The notes under the pieces: generated by a model
Database searches by the model: none
Seen by the model: only the letters and a program-made list of their open reading frames with translations
What the model was told of the DNA's origin: nothing
Part shown: piece by piece, positions 51,570-60,685 of the stretch
Layout of the letters: every line of letters starts with the position of its first letter
Position numbering within the stretch: the stretch's first letter is position 1
Source of the DNA: CAYXDR01 sp046498185
Lineage (GTDB): Bacteria > Desulfobacterota > DSM-4660 > Desulfatiglandales > Desulfatiglandaceae
Assembly (NCBI GenBank): GCA_046498185.1
Contig: JAWOBE010000076.1
Span: 14,008 to 78,007, forward strand
Direction of reading: 5' to 3'
DNA: 64,000 nt
Position numbers and translations under genes: made by a program

Positions 51570-53217
51570 GGCAGGGCTCCTTTTTTTCGTCCGGTTTTAC
51601 CATCTCGAGAAGTGTGAGAGTCCGAGGTCCTGCCAGGCCATCCGGCTTTAGGCCCGTATCTTGCTGAAAAAGCCGTACTGCTGTCATCGTAGAGTTACCG
51701 TATCGACCGTTCATTTCGTTTTGATAACCCAATTCATTGAGTGTTTTTTGTATCTCGGCAACCTTGGGAGAGATCGATCCAATCGAAAGCGTTTCGGTTT
51801 CCATTTCCCCGGATACAAGCCAGGACACACTGCTGCTCCAGTGATCAAGCATGAATTCCCTGGTCACGGACCGCTCCTTCCATTTTGCATCCAAAAGCAC
51901 GGCCTCGGCATCCTCATACCGAACGACTACAACATAGAATTCTTGATCGTCTTCACGGTCCGAAGAATCGATTCGTATCCTGAAAGGCTTTCTGAAAAGA
52001 AGCTGAAACTCTGGAGGAACCTGAAAATGGACAATACGAAGACCTGATTCGTTTTCGAGACTCTCCGCACTTTCGCCAAGGAAAAGCAACCCTGCGGCAC
52101 TGGCAGGCCCACCAAGATAAACATCAAACATTTCAGGTTGCTCCATCTCCTGACTGTCGGGGGTGGCCTCGACATCCTCCGAAGCTAAAACCTCGATCCC
52201 TACCTCCCCGGCTTCCCCTGAAATTTCATTTCCGGCAGTCGACGCAGTCGAACCAGGCCTCCGACCAACATTCGAAGAGAAAGATCCTGCTATGTCCTCC
52301 ATGTTTTGCCAAACAACCCAAGTCAGTATCAGCAGCAAGCTTACAAGCAACAACACTTGCTTTGAAAAAATACTCCCGCCCGTCCTGTTATGGTTATTAG
52401 CAGGCATTCCACCCTGCAAGTCCTTCACTGCATCGGAAACTATTCCTCTTTCCACCGTAAAGGTTTCCCGGGCGTAGGCGATCAACAGGGCACGGTCACA
52501 TACCGCATTAAGCCTCCGCGGATTCCCTCCCGAAAACTTATATAATTCTCCAATAGCGCTTCCGGTGAAGCGGACCCTCCCACTCCCTCCGGCTACAGCG
52601 AGGCGATGTCCGACATAACCCGCTACATCCTTTCGTCCGAGGGGTTTTAAATGATAGCGAACGGCTATCCTTTCATCCAACTGCCTGAGGGAGGGAGACG
52701 CCAGGATTTCCGCCAATTCAGGCTGACCTACCAGCACGATCTGGATAAGTTTTTCCCTTTCGGTTTCAAGGTTTGACAGCATTCTCAATTGCTCGAGCAC
52801 AGGGTGGGGAAGATTCTGCGCCTCGTCAATCAACACCACTGCATTCCCTCCAAGGCCGAAATTTTCCAGCAGGAAAACGTTCAAATCATCCATAAGCTTT
52901 TTTTTACTCAAAACGCTTGTGCCAGGGGCTATGCCGAATTCCTGATTAATCTGCTGAAGCAGTTCCAGCTCGGTGATAAAAGAACTAAAAATGAGGGCTG
53001 ATTTTGTAAGTTCGCCGAGCTGCCTGAGTAAAGTCCTGCACAGAGTCGTCTTCCCGGTCCCTATGCCGCCGGTCACGGCAATGAATCCCTTCCGTTCATT
53101 GATACCGTAAAGCAAATGGTCGAGAGCCTCCTTGTGATACCCACTTAAATACAGATAGCGAGGATCAGGTGTCAAATTGAACGGATTTTCGGAAAAGCCA
53201 AAATAAGAGTAATACAC
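51553..53217 (-). CDS. gspA: GspA-like AAA ATPase with peptidoglycan-binding domain
   Basis: This 554-residue ExeA/GspA-type protein starts MYYSYFGFSENPFNLTPDPRY, with Walker A VTGGIGTGKTTLCR, Walker B AVVLIDEAQNLP, then a membrane segment (VLLLVSLLLILTWVVW) and a C-terminal peptidoglycan-binding domain (VAEIQKTLNELGY ending GLKPDGLAGPRTLTLLE). It is thought to couple ATP use to placement of the secretin in the cell wall. The start is GTG with AGGAC before it. Element E lies just upstream, between it and gspC. Confidence 0.85.
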   Translation of the reverse strand: MYYSYFGFSENPFNLTPDPRYLYLSGYHKEALDHLLYGINERKGFIAVTGGIGTGKTTLCRTLLRQLGELTKSALIFSSFITELELLQQINQEFGIAPGTSVLSKKKLMDDLNVFLLENFGLGGNAVVLIDEAQNLPHPVLEQLRMLSNLETEREKLIQIVLVGQPELAEILASPSLRQLDERIAVRYHLKPLGRKDVAGYVGHRLAVAGGSGRVRFTGSAIGELYKFSGGNPRRLNAVCDRALLIAYARETFTVERGIVSDAVKDLQGGMPANNHNRTGGSIFSKQVLLLVSLLLILTWVVWQNMEDIAGSFSSNVGRRPGSTASTAGNEISGEAGEVGIEVLASEDVEATPDSQEMEQPEMFDVYLGGPASAAGLLFLGESAESLENESGLRIVHFQVPPEFQLLFRKPFRIRIDSSDREDDQEFYVVVVRYEDAEAVLLDAKWKERSVTREFMLDHWSSSVSWLVSGEMETETLSIGSISPKVAEIQKTLNELGYQNEMNGRYGNSTMTAVRLFQQDTGLKPDGLAGPRTLTLLEMVKPDEKKEPCRELDS

Positions 53218-53238
53218 GTCCTGACCGAAATTTTAAGG

Positions 53239-53403
53239 TTGACGAATTCGTAAAATGTACCATCTAAGCCTTATCGGCGTCGGGGGTCGGGATCGGTATC
53301 GGTATCGGGGTCGAAAAGCCGCCGATCAACTTCCGATACCGACGCCGAAAGCGACCCCGACCCCGAGGGGCATGGTTGTTTTGACTTCTTACGATGCCAT
53401 CAA
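53239..53403. repeat. Dispersed TIR element, copy E (possibly nested)
   Basis: The left tip TTGACGAATTCGTAAAATGT and the minus-strand right tip TTGATGGCATCGTAAGAAGT match the family. The interior holds TATCGG/GGTCGG hexamer arms. Directly after the right tip, AGGTTGACGAACTTGCAA repeats the left flank AGGTTGACGAATTCGTAA, suggesting a second tip or target duplication. Confidence 0.88.
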
Positions 53404-53469
53404 GGTTGACGAACTTGCAATAAATCACAAACAGCTTAATTCCGTCCTTTACGGAAACGTTATATCGGT

Positions 53470-54321
53470 TCATCTGAAAGAATACCGCAATGTCTGCAAC
53501 CGCCCGCGCCTCATAACATCCACGGATATGTCCGAACCGGATTTTAAACTATTATAAAAGCTTAAAATGTCGTTCGGGCTTTTAATTTCCCTTCCATCCA
53601 CACCCTTTACCACATCGCCGTTTTTCAAACCCAGGTGGCCAAAGATTGAATCTTGGCGGATATGACTCAAGACAAGGCCATCAGGCAAACCATCACTAAA
53701 ATGAGGCCTTACCCTCACCTGGGTTAAAAGCTGATTGATATTACCAAGAGAGTTTTCTACCATTTCACTGCTGACGGGAATCGTCGAAACGTCTTCTACG
53801 ACCGGGGCGACGTCTTCGTTGCGCAAGGCGGCCCTGGCCTGAGCAGCTTCATCCATCGTGAGCTTTTCGTACTTCCCGCCGATATTCAGAATCACTTCCC
53901 CCCGCCGAATACGTTCGACAACAGCGTTTTGAACGCTGTCGCCAACCCTGAAAAGCCCCTGCTTCTTTCCAGCTGCTTCTTCTATAACGGCATAACCTGT
54001 GTTATCGTCCCCCGACACCGTTCCCAGCAACGAAATTTTTAGAGTTGTAAGTTCGATATCTTTGAACTCTTCCTCTTGCACCTCTTCGACTCCGGCAACC
54101 TGATCGACGGACCCGAAAAGATTCCGCTTGGTAATTACATCGTAGGATTCCTGGGTGCGGGTTTCCAAAACGCTGTCTCTTGATTCGGAATACGCCAGTT
54201 CATATTTCGGTTGAACATCGTTGATGCTGGAAAGGATGCCCCCGTAAAAGAGTTCAACTCCCATAAAAAGAACTCCAGTAAGTGCAACTAAATTCAATAA
54301 ATTATATAATATTGATGTCAT
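53470..54321 (-). CDS. gspC: Type II secretion protein GspC
   Basis: This 283-residue inner-membrane clamp links the secretin GspD to GspL/M. It has one N-terminal membrane helix, a homology-region domain (YDVITKRNLFGSV, ISLLGTVSGDDNTGYAVIEE) and a C-terminal PDZ domain (GLVLSHIRQDSIFGHLGLKNGDVVKGVDG). Recruitment of substrate by the PDZ is proposed for the family. No strong Shine-Dalgarno is visible. It lies 12 bp downstream of gspN and upstream of element E. Confidence 0.88.
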   Translation of the reverse strand: MTSILYNLLNLVALTGVLFMGVELFYGGILSSINDVQPKYELAYSESRDSVLETRTQESYDVITKRNLFGSVDQVAGVEEVQEEEFKDIELTTLKISLLGTVSGDDNTGYAVIEEAAGKKQGLFRVGDSVQNAVVERIRRGEVILNIGGKYEKLTMDEAAQARAALRNEDVAPVVEDVSTIPVSSEMVENSLGNINQLLTQVRVRPHFSDGLPDGLVLSHIRQDSIFGHLGLKNGDVVKGVDGREIKSPNDILSFYNSLKSGSDISVDVMRRGRLQTLRYSFR

Positions 54322-54333
54322 TTTAGACCAAAG

Positions 54334-55236
54334 TTAAATCACGGTGACAACAGGCTTGCCTATTGTTCCTGTTACAGAAAAATTCAATCTTCCTCGTTTC
54401 AGTCGCTGCCGAACATAATTCAGTCTATCTGGAAGACCTTTACGGGTAAAAAAGGAGGGGAAAAGCTCAATCCACCCCTGGAAATCAAGTCGGCTCCCCA
54501 ATAGGCCCGATTCCAGGGATGCAGTGCCGGTGATGCTTCCGCGATAGTCCGGGCCTTCAATATCACCGGTCACCAGGTTGAATTTTCCTTTAATCAAATC
54601 ACCGGCTAAAATCACCCTCGAAAAATTAAGCGTATCGAACTCCAGGAAAACCTGGTCAAGTTCGACATTTCCTTCATTCGCAACCAGCTTTATTCGGCCA
54701 TTACCGGCCCGGAGATTCCGAGGTTGACCGTTAAAATTAACAGTGCCTTCGAGCATCCCCTGAAGCCTGAGTCCAAGAACCTCCTGCAGCACGGCGTTTT
54801 CTTCCAGTTTTATGCCGTTAAACTCCATGTCAAGACTTATATCACCCTTCAGCTGCGAATCGGGGAAACTGACTCGACCCGAGATATTTCCCCCATATGC
54901 TTCGCATTGAAGCTTGGCTGCCGGTATGCCGCGCAAAATTTTGCCCGCTTCAGGCCTCACTTTCAATTCCGAAGTCGAGAAAAAAACCTTTTCAGGCAGG
55001 TCTCGATAATTCAGGCGAAGGTCCTTAAAAACAAGCCCGGGAGGCAATGCAGGCTCAACAGAGCCGATCCTGACATCCACCGACGCAATCCGATTTCCAA
55101 CGCCGGCTTCCACGTAGTCCCTGACGGCATCGGACGGGAATCGATTATAGAAGAAGAAAAGCAACACGGCTAAAGCATAGATCCCATAAAGGAACAGAAC
55201 CCGTTTCCGAGGCTTTTTTTCGTCGTTCAGGGTCAT
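54334..55236 (-). CDS. gspN: Type II secretion protein GspN
   Basis: This 300-residue protein has an N-terminal membrane segment (RVLFLYGIYALAVLLFFFYNRF) and a periplasmic beta-rich region (VRIGSVEPALPPGLVFKDLRLNYRDLP). It matches the long GspN form of Deltaproteobacteria. Its exact role in T2SS is unclear; it may resemble AsmA-type lipid or assembly proteins. AGAGGA precedes the ATG; it is 12 bp after gspM. It fits by position between gspM and gspC. Confidence 0.8.
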   Translation of the reverse strand: MTLNDEKKPRKRVLFLYGIYALAVLLFFFYNRFPSDAVRDYVEAGVGNRIASVDVRIGSVEPALPPGLVFKDLRLNYRDLPEKVFFSTSELKVRPEAGKILRGIPAAKLQCEAYGGNISGRVSFPDSQLKGDISLDMEFNGIKLEENAVLQEVLGLRLQGMLEGTVNFNGQPRNLRAGNGRIKLVANEGNVELDQVFLEFDTLNFSRVILAGDLIKGKFNLVTGDIEGPDYRGSITGTASLESGLLGSRLDFQGWIELFPSFFTRKGLPDRLNYVRQRLKRGRLNFSVTGTIGKPVVTVI

Positions 55237-55248
55237 TGATGAATCCTC

Positions 55249-55764
55249 TCACTCGTAAGTAATCACCTGTATAATCGCATCCATGTATCCCGCTTCCTGT
55301 CGATATTCATTTATTGACAAACGCTTTATGCCAATCAATCCATCCGGGGATTCTATACTGTAAAGATAATTTACCAGCTGCCCGAGGGTTATCTTTTCGA
55401 GCTTCATTTCCACCATTAATTCCTTGTATGGCCCAGTCATCTGAGCCGTAGAAGGCTTCATGTATTTGATGTTGTCCCTCACCGCGGAATCTGTGGCGGC
55501 ACGCTCCAGGAAAGAGAAAAGGGTAAAACCCTGCGCACGTTCGGTAAGGATCCGCTCCATGTCTCTGGTTTCCTGCCCGCGCATCTGGTATTCAGCTGCA
55601 AGCAGTCTCATTTCCTTCAATCCCTGTGCTCTGACCTCCACTCCCCTGGCCAAACGGCTTTTCTTTTCCAAAAAGGGAAACACCACAAGTTGCATTACCA
55701 AAAAAATGACAACCGCCAGCGACCCCAATATAATGAGATATTTCTCACGTTTCACAAGTTTCAT
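55249..55764 (-). CDS. gspM: Type II secretion protein GspM
   Basis: This 171-residue protein has a single N-terminal helix (KYLIILGSLAVVIFLVMQLVVFPF) and a periplasmic ferredoxin-like domain; it stabilises GspL in the inner-membrane platform. The ATG overlaps the gspL stop (ATGA), so the two are translated in balance. The sequence is weakly conserved, and the call leans on size, topology and position. Confidence 0.82.
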   Translation of the reverse strand: MKLVKREKYLIILGSLAVVIFLVMQLVVFPFLEKKSRLARGVEVRAQGLKEMRLLAAEYQMRGQETRDMERILTERAQGFTLFSFLERAATDSAVRDNIKYMKPSTAQMTGPYKELMVEMKLEKITLGQLVNYLYSIESPDGLIGIKRLSINEYRQEAGYMDAIIQVITYE

Positions 55765-57278
55765 GCGTCGCTGTCCTTCGCACGTAGTAGTCTCAGTTCG
55801 AATTGGACATGCTTTCCGTTTCTGTCCATATTAGCCGAGGTTATCGTCACACCGTCGAAATACCGGGATGGATCCAGGCTGTTCTTTATACCATCAACCA
55901 TGTTGAAATCACTGGTCTTTCCGCTTATCCTTACAGTATCCTGGTCAATTGTCATTACGGTTACTTTTACATTCAAATCTACAGGGATACGTGCTGATAT
56001 CTCCTTAATCAAATCCAGGACCCTGGTGTCCGCCCCAACCCCGGGTAAAAGAGTAGACCCGGCGTCCTCCCTCGCTTTCACCTTCATCTGCTGCAAAGGG
56101 TCGACAATACGGCTCACATCGGGAAAAGTCTCCCTGAAAACTTCCTCCATGGCCGCGCCCAGTGCGACGTAATGTTTTTTCAGGCGGTTGAACTCCAGGC
56201 CTGCGTCAGCCATACAGAGGATCAAAAACAAGCCGACCAGAACTCCGGCCGACTTAAGACGGCGTAAAGAGCCTAGCAAAGGAGTCTTGACTTCAAAAGC
56301 GCCTTTTCTGAAATCGAAAGACTTTATGTCTCTTGAATCCCTAAGCGTGAGGGCCAGCGCTCCGCTCATCAATGGAGAGTTCCATGCATCAGCCGCCTCT
56401 TTTTCTATGCGCACGGTTTTGTCGGAGCGCACATCTATGGCTTCAGCGGAAAAACCCGTATATTGCTCCAGAATAGGACCTGTTTCCGGGAACAATGCCC
56501 CAGGTCCGGAAAAATAAATTTTATCCACGGAAACCGGCGCACCGGACAACCCTTTAAATGCATGCACGGTAGTCAGTACATTTCGAACCACGTTGCTAAG
56601 AACTTGCTCGGCGCTGCGCCTGAACTCCTGAGGTTCCCCAAGCCCTTCGCCACCAACCCCTGTAAGTGCTCCGAACGGATTTCCGTTGGTAATTTCGGCG
56701 CCCAGAGATCTTACCAGCGCCACCTGCCGTTCGATGAAAAGCACCAGTGTGTGCCTCCTGGCACCGATATGCAGAAAAAGCCCGGTATCCGGAGTATCTT
56801 GCCGATGCAAAAGCCAGTTTACAGTAGGCACGCATTCAAGATCCAGCACCTGAGCATCAAGTCCCCTTGATCTTAGGCCTGCCAATATTTCCGATATTGT
56901 TTCAGAAGAGACCGACGCCGCCAAAACGCCGGGCGCCGGACCGAATCTCGGAATTATGAAATCCGTGACCCTGGATTCCACAGAAAAAGGCATCAGGGTT
57001 TCCATCTCATAAGGCAATGCCTGCCGTATTTTTTTCGGATCGGAGAAAGGCATTTCGATCGTATGTAACGAGACTATTCCAGCCGGCACCGATACCACTG
57101 CCGCGTCGTTGTGAAGGTCCATACCTTCGGCCAATGCACCAAGAGCCTGGTCGAAACCGCCTTCGCCAAGGGCAACCCAACCACAATCGATTATGCGGGT
57201 CTCTCTGAAGCCGCTTTTCACAACCACTGCGCTTACGGCATCGCAGTCTATCTGGATTCCAAGAATTTTTCCCGGCAT
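55761..57278 (-). CDS. gspL: Type II secretion protein GspL (PilM-like)
   Basis: This 505-residue inner-membrane platform protein has a cytoplasmic actin-like (PilM/GspL) domain (QIDCDAVSAVVVKSGFRETRII, KKIRQALPYEMETLMPF) that binds GspE, one membrane helix (SAGVLVGLFLILCMADAG) and a C-terminal periplasmic domain with a PilN-like character (ISARIPVDLNVKVTVMTID). It is 9 bp after gspK and ATGA-coupled to gspM. Confidence 0.88.
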   Translation of the reverse strand: MPGKILGIQIDCDAVSAVVVKSGFRETRIIDCGWVALGEGGFDQALGALAEGMDLHNDAAVVSVPAGIVSLHTIEMPFSDPKKIRQALPYEMETLMPFSVESRVTDFIIPRFGPAPGVLAASVSSETISEILAGLRSRGLDAQVLDLECVPTVNWLLHRQDTPDTGLFLHIGARRHTLVLFIERQVALVRSLGAEITNGNPFGALTGVGGEGLGEPQEFRRSAEQVLSNVVRNVLTTVHAFKGLSGAPVSVDKIYFSGPGALFPETGPILEQYTGFSAEAIDVRSDKTVRIEKEAADAWNSPLMSGALALTLRDSRDIKSFDFRKGAFEVKTPLLGSLRRLKSAGVLVGLFLILCMADAGLEFNRLKKHYVALGAAMEEVFRETFPDVSRIVDPLQQMKVKAREDAGSTLLPGVGADTRVLDLIKEISARIPVDLNVKVTVMTIDQDTVRISGKTSDFNMVDGIKNSLDPSRYFDGVTITSANMDRNGKHVQFELRLLRAKDSDA

Positions 57279-57287
57279 TTTAGTTCA

Positions 57288-58265
57288 TCACTCCACCTTC
57301 CACGAAATCAGGCTCAACTGCTGCTCAGACTTCTCCACCACAACCGACACCCCCCGCCGCATCTTCCCCTTGACGCCTTCGGACAAAATTTCGAAATGCG
57401 AAGAAACCACGGAGACAAGTCCTGCATCCAGGCTGATATCCGCCATTCCGGGCACCTGTTTATACCAGGAGTTATATCTAATATCATTGTCCTCATCTTC
57501 CCTGTAAAATGCCATATCCCGGGCCATTTCAAAATCCATTCGCTCCGAAAGAGACCAAAGGACCACTGGGTGGGCCGTATTTATGTTCACCTTGCCGTCT
57601 CCGTGCACCGTGAGGAAGCGGGCGATACCGGGAATATCCTCTATTCCATAAAAAATCTCAGGAGTTATCCCCTTTATCAGGAGAAGCTCTTCGATGCTTT
57701 GCATCGGCCCGTTTCTGCATCTGTATGGTTTTTCAAGAGACATATAGTATGAATTCTCGGCGCCGAAATAGGTTACTTCGTCGTCCGGATCCAACCAATC
57801 CGTTACAGCATCGAGAATATCTTCTATTTCCTCTCTTCCCAGCCTGAAATCCTCGAAACCCAGAAATCGCCTCAACAGATTCGTATAACGTTGGTTCACA
57901 GCCCCGCTTTCATCGACAATCCTGTTGATGTTTATTCTGCGGGATGTATCAGTTATTGTCAGCTCTCCTCTTCCATCCATACACAAAGAACTGAGGAGAG
58001 AGCTCAAAAATGCCCCGTCCGCCCAGTCATCCAGGAGAGTATCGGCTTTTTCTGCAACTGCATGTTCTTGAAGCACAGCCATCGCCAGGGCCACTCCTGA
58101 TCGGGCTGTTGACTTCAGAGTAATTCCGTCATGCATATTGGCTGAAGCCATAAGTTCATCACGCATAGCGGCGTTGAATTCCAACGTTATTGCCACCAGA
58201 AGGCCGATGACCATAACAGCCAGCAGCAGAGCGAAACCTTGCTTGTCACGGAGTCGTTTTCTCAT
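57288..58265 (-). CDS. gspK: Type II secretion minor pseudopilin GspK
   Basis: This 325-residue pseudopilin, the large tip subunit, has a prepilin N-terminus (RDKQGFALLLAVMVIGLLVAIT; cleavage after G) but with A after F and no Glu at +5 of the mature protein, a known GspK feature. The GspK domain contains TDWLDPDDEVTYFGAENSYY and NINTAHPVVLWSLSE. It overlaps gspJ by 20 nt. Confidence 0.92.
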   Translation of the reverse strand: MRKRLRDKQGFALLLAVMVIGLLVAITLEFNAAMRDELMASANMHDGITLKSTARSGVALAMAVLQEHAVAEKADTLLDDWADGAFLSSLLSSLCMDGRGELTITDTSRRININRIVDESGAVNQRYTNLLRRFLGFEDFRLGREEIEDILDAVTDWLDPDDEVTYFGAENSYYMSLEKPYRCRNGPMQSIEELLLIKGITPEIFYGIEDIPGIARFLTVHGDGKVNINTAHPVVLWSLSERMDFEMARDMAFYREDEDNDIRYNSWYKQVPGMADISLDAGLVSVVSSHFEILSEGVKGKMRRGVSVVVEKSEQQLSLISWKVE

Positions 58266-58950
58266 CGTGCCGCTTCATCTTCGGTATCACCACATCCGTG
58301 GAAAAAATCAACGGTGTTTCCGGCGCGGCCGGGTCCTCGAAAACAAGTTTCACGGATACACGCTCGGGAATCTTACCGGACATTCCAACATCTGTGGAAT
58401 CCCAACCGTCCAATTCCTCATCCCCACGGTGATAGGTAAAATTCACTCCGGTCAATTTATCGCACAAAATGTAACCACCTGTGTCTTCGTCCGGAATTTC
58501 GGTGCCGAAAGGGGTATCGACCCGGAAAAGCGCGAGTGTGTCTTCGTCTTCCTGTTCCCTGGTATAGTATGTAATCTCCGATTCGACCGGCAGTCCACCT
58601 GAGCCGTCTAAAACCACCCGGGCCCTTGAAAGAAAACGAAGAAAATCTCCATCATATTCTCCGACAGTCCTGTCTCTTCCCTCAAAAGCCCCAAACAGAC
58701 GAGCGGAACTTGGCTTATCCTCCTCCTGAACAACAGGTATAATGAAACAAGACTCCAGGTCCTCACTGATACGATCCAGCGCCACCCTCGCCATATCATA
58801 TATTTCAGTGTCAGCACCAACCTTCTCCATCACTCCAAGGCTCGCTCTGTAGGTCCCGAACAAAATAGAAAGCAGAACCGCAAACATGGAAGTGGAGATG
58901 AGGAGCTCGATCAGGGTAAAACCTTTTTTATCTTCAAAAACATGAAGCAT
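58246..58950 (-). CDS. gspJ: Type II secretion minor pseudopilin GspJ
   Basis: This 234-residue prepilin-like protein has the cleavage motif KKGFTLIELLISTSMFAVLLSI (written in part: KKGFTLIELLISTSM), cleaved after G with Glu at +5. The C-terminal domain (YDMARVALDRISEDLESC, LSRARVVLDGSGG) fits GspJ. Together with GspI and GspK it forms the pseudopilus tip. Element F lies between it and gspI. Confidence 0.9.
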   Translation of the reverse strand: MLHVFEDKKGFTLIELLISTSMFAVLLSILFGTYRASLGVMEKVGADTEIYDMARVALDRISEDLESCFIIPVVQEEDKPSSARLFGAFEGRDRTVGEYDGDFLRFLSRARVVLDGSGGLPVESEITYYTREQEDEDTLALFRVDTPFGTEIPDEDTGGYILCDKLTGVNFTYHRGDEELDGWDSTDVGMSGKIPERVSVKLVFEDPAAPETPLIFSTDVVIPKMKRHDEKTTP

Positions 58951-58975
58951 CGAAATAACATTCCAGGAATAAATT

Positions 58976-59100
58976 TTGACGGCCTCGCAAAAAGTACCCT
59001 CCCCGCCTTATCGGCGTAGGAATCGCACCAACACCAACACCAGGCAACACCAGCCAACAGCTAAAAGCTATTTGCTTTCGACTTGTTACGACTTCATCAA
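58976..59100. repeat. Dispersed TIR element, subfamily II, copy F
   Basis: The left tip TTGACGGCCTCGCAAAAAGT and the minus-strand right tip TTGATGAAGTCGTAACAAGT are clear. The interior differs from copies B, C, E and G: CGCACCAACACCAACACC followed by heptamer pieces AACAGCTAAAAGCTA. It lies between gspI and gspJ, 9 bp after the gspI stop. Confidence 0.85.
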
Positions 59101-59108
59101 ATGTCCAT

Positions 59109-59501
59109 TCATCGTTCCGGAAGATATATATACCCCCACAATGTATAGCTCAAACCCACGACGCCTTCTCTTGTAACGATAATCTCAACGCGCTGCAGAT
59201 GATCGGCCACATTAGGCGGATCTTCGAAGAAAGGCCTCTCCAGTGATGCCTGCCAGGTGTAACCCGGGAAATCGTCTCCAAAATCACCTGAACCGTCGAT
59301 CAAGTCAAGCGGATCCATGGTTTCATATCGCGCAAGGATAGAATTGGCCAACAATGACGCAGTCGTCGAAAATCTTGCCTCTGCTGCCAACGATACACCC
59401 TGGCTTTGAGAGCCGATCACCGCGGTAAGAGCAACAGCCACCATCGACAGAGCCACCATCACCTCCAGAAGGGTAAAACCTTTTTCAAAGGTATTTTTCA
59501 T
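59109..59501 (-). CDS. gspI: Type II secretion minor pseudopilin GspI
   Basis: This 130-residue pseudopilin has an N-terminal motif EKGFTLLEVMVALSMVAVA with cleavage after G and Glu at +5, then a helix and a short beta domain (PGYTWQASLERPF, VEIIVTREGVVGLSYTLW). It nucleates the tip complex with GspJ and GspK. Position (H-I-J-K) and length fit. No strong Shine-Dalgarno is seen. Confidence 0.88.
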   Translation of the reverse strand: MKNTFEKGFTLLEVMVALSMVAVALTAVIGSQSQGVSLAAEARFSTTASLLANSILARYETMDPLDLIDGSGDFGDDFPGYTWQASLERPFFEDPPNVADHLQRVEIIVTREGVVGLSYTLWGYIYLPER

Positions 59502-59611
59502 ACCATATCCGTGCCCCTGGGGCCCTGCCTTTGAGACTATGCAATCGGTTCAGGAGATCCGACTCCCCATAACCCTAATTTTCGGCTTGCCTTCAACACT
59601 CGTGGTTACCT

Positions 59612-60121
59612 TCACCATTCTCTGAAATCAATATACTCATTATAAAATCGTTCTTTTGGTAAAAAAGGTCGAAAACTCAATGTAAACTCCCTATATTTAT
59701 CGTCTTTTAAATGAATTGCCGAAGGTTGCACATAACCCTTGCGTGTTACGGTTATAGATGCCTCACCGCTGGAAATCGTACCTTCGCTCTGCAGCCATAT
59801 ATCCGATATCCTTACATCCTCTTGCATCCGGGTCCCGTTTTCACGTGCAAAAGAACGGTCATCAACACTCATGTCCTGGGCCTCGATCCAATACATTCCT
59901 GAATCCAGATCGAATCGGAGTAAAAAATCTCTCTGATCCCGCCGAGCTTGTCCCCTAAGTTCACGCATCAGCCCGGCCAAGCGCCGTGTAGCCCCGTCAA
60001 GATCATCCGAGAGAATGGTATGTCGCAGACGCGGTAAAGCCAAGGTCCCCATCAGCCCCACCAGCAACATAACTACAATCAATTCGATCAACGTATAGCC
60101 CTGCATACTTCGCCTGATCAT
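59612..60121 (-). CDS. gspH: Type II secretion minor pseudopilin GspH
   Basis: This 169-residue pseudopilin has an N-terminal motif MQGYTLIELIVVMLLVGLMG, cleaved after G with Tyr rather than Phe at +1 and Glu at +5. The C-terminal GspH/FimT-type beta domain includes ITVTRKGYVQPSAIHLKD. It connects the tip to the GspG shaft. It lies 75 bp after gspG; a 110-bp gap with nothing recognised follows before gspI. Confidence 0.85.
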   Translation of the reverse strand: MIRRSMQGYTLIELIVVMLLVGLMGTLALPRLRHTILSDDLDGATRRLAGLMRELRGQARRDQRDFLLRFDLDSGMYWIEAQDMSVDDRSFARENGTRMQEDVRISDIWLQSEGTISSGEASITVTRKGYVQPSAIHLKDDKYREFTLSFRPFLPKERFYNEYIDFREW

Positions 60122-60196
60122 GGCTCAATCTCCAGATGCAGCAGCTGGACTTTTACGACACCGTCTCATTGTTGGATTTCCAGCAACTCATCAACG

Positions 60197-60640
60197 CTAA
60201 TCCACCTCCCAGTTGTTGATATCCGCGTCTGCTCCTTCGCCCCCGGGTTCCCCATCGGCTCCATAGGACATTAAGTCAAGGTCTCCATGCAAGCCGGGGG
60301 AAAGGTAAACATATTCATTCCCCCACGGGTCCTCGGGAACCCTTCCCTTTTCGAGATACCCGCCTTCCCTCCACTTTCTTGGGAGCTGTCCAACGCTGGG
60401 AGGTTCAACCAGAGCCTGCAGCCCTTGCTCGGTGGATGGATAAACTCCGTTGTCGAGTTTATAAAGCTTAAGGGCCGTTTCGATACTCTCAATTTGCACA
60501 CGAGCTTTCATCCTGCGCGCTTCCTCGGGTCTTCCCATGATCTTGGGTACGATCAATCCGGCGAGTATCCCCAGAATCACGATCACGACCATGAGCTCTA
60601 TCAGCGTAAAACCTTTATCCGATTTATTTGTTTCTTTCAT
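60197..60640 (-). CDS. gspG: Type II secretion major pseudopilin GspG
   Basis: This 147-residue main pseudopilus subunit has an N-terminal motif DKGFTLIELMVVIVILGILAG with cleavage after G and Glu at +5. The conserved GspG C-terminal region is visible: KLDNGVYPSTEQGLQALVEPP, then GRVPEDPWGNEYVYLSPG and SYGADGEPGG, including the calcium-site area. AAGGG precedes the ATG; it lies 45 bp after gspF. Confidence 0.95.
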   Translation of the reverse strand: MKETNKSDKGFTLIELMVVIVILGILAGLIVPKIMGRPEEARRMKARVQIESIETALKLYKLDNGVYPSTEQGLQALVEPPSVGQLPRKWREGGYLEKGRVPEDPWGNEYVYLSPGLHGDLDLMSYGADGEPGGEGADADINNWEVD

Positions 60641-60685
60641 TACAATTCCCTTCCACCATCGCCCATCGCTTCAACGCGACAAGTC

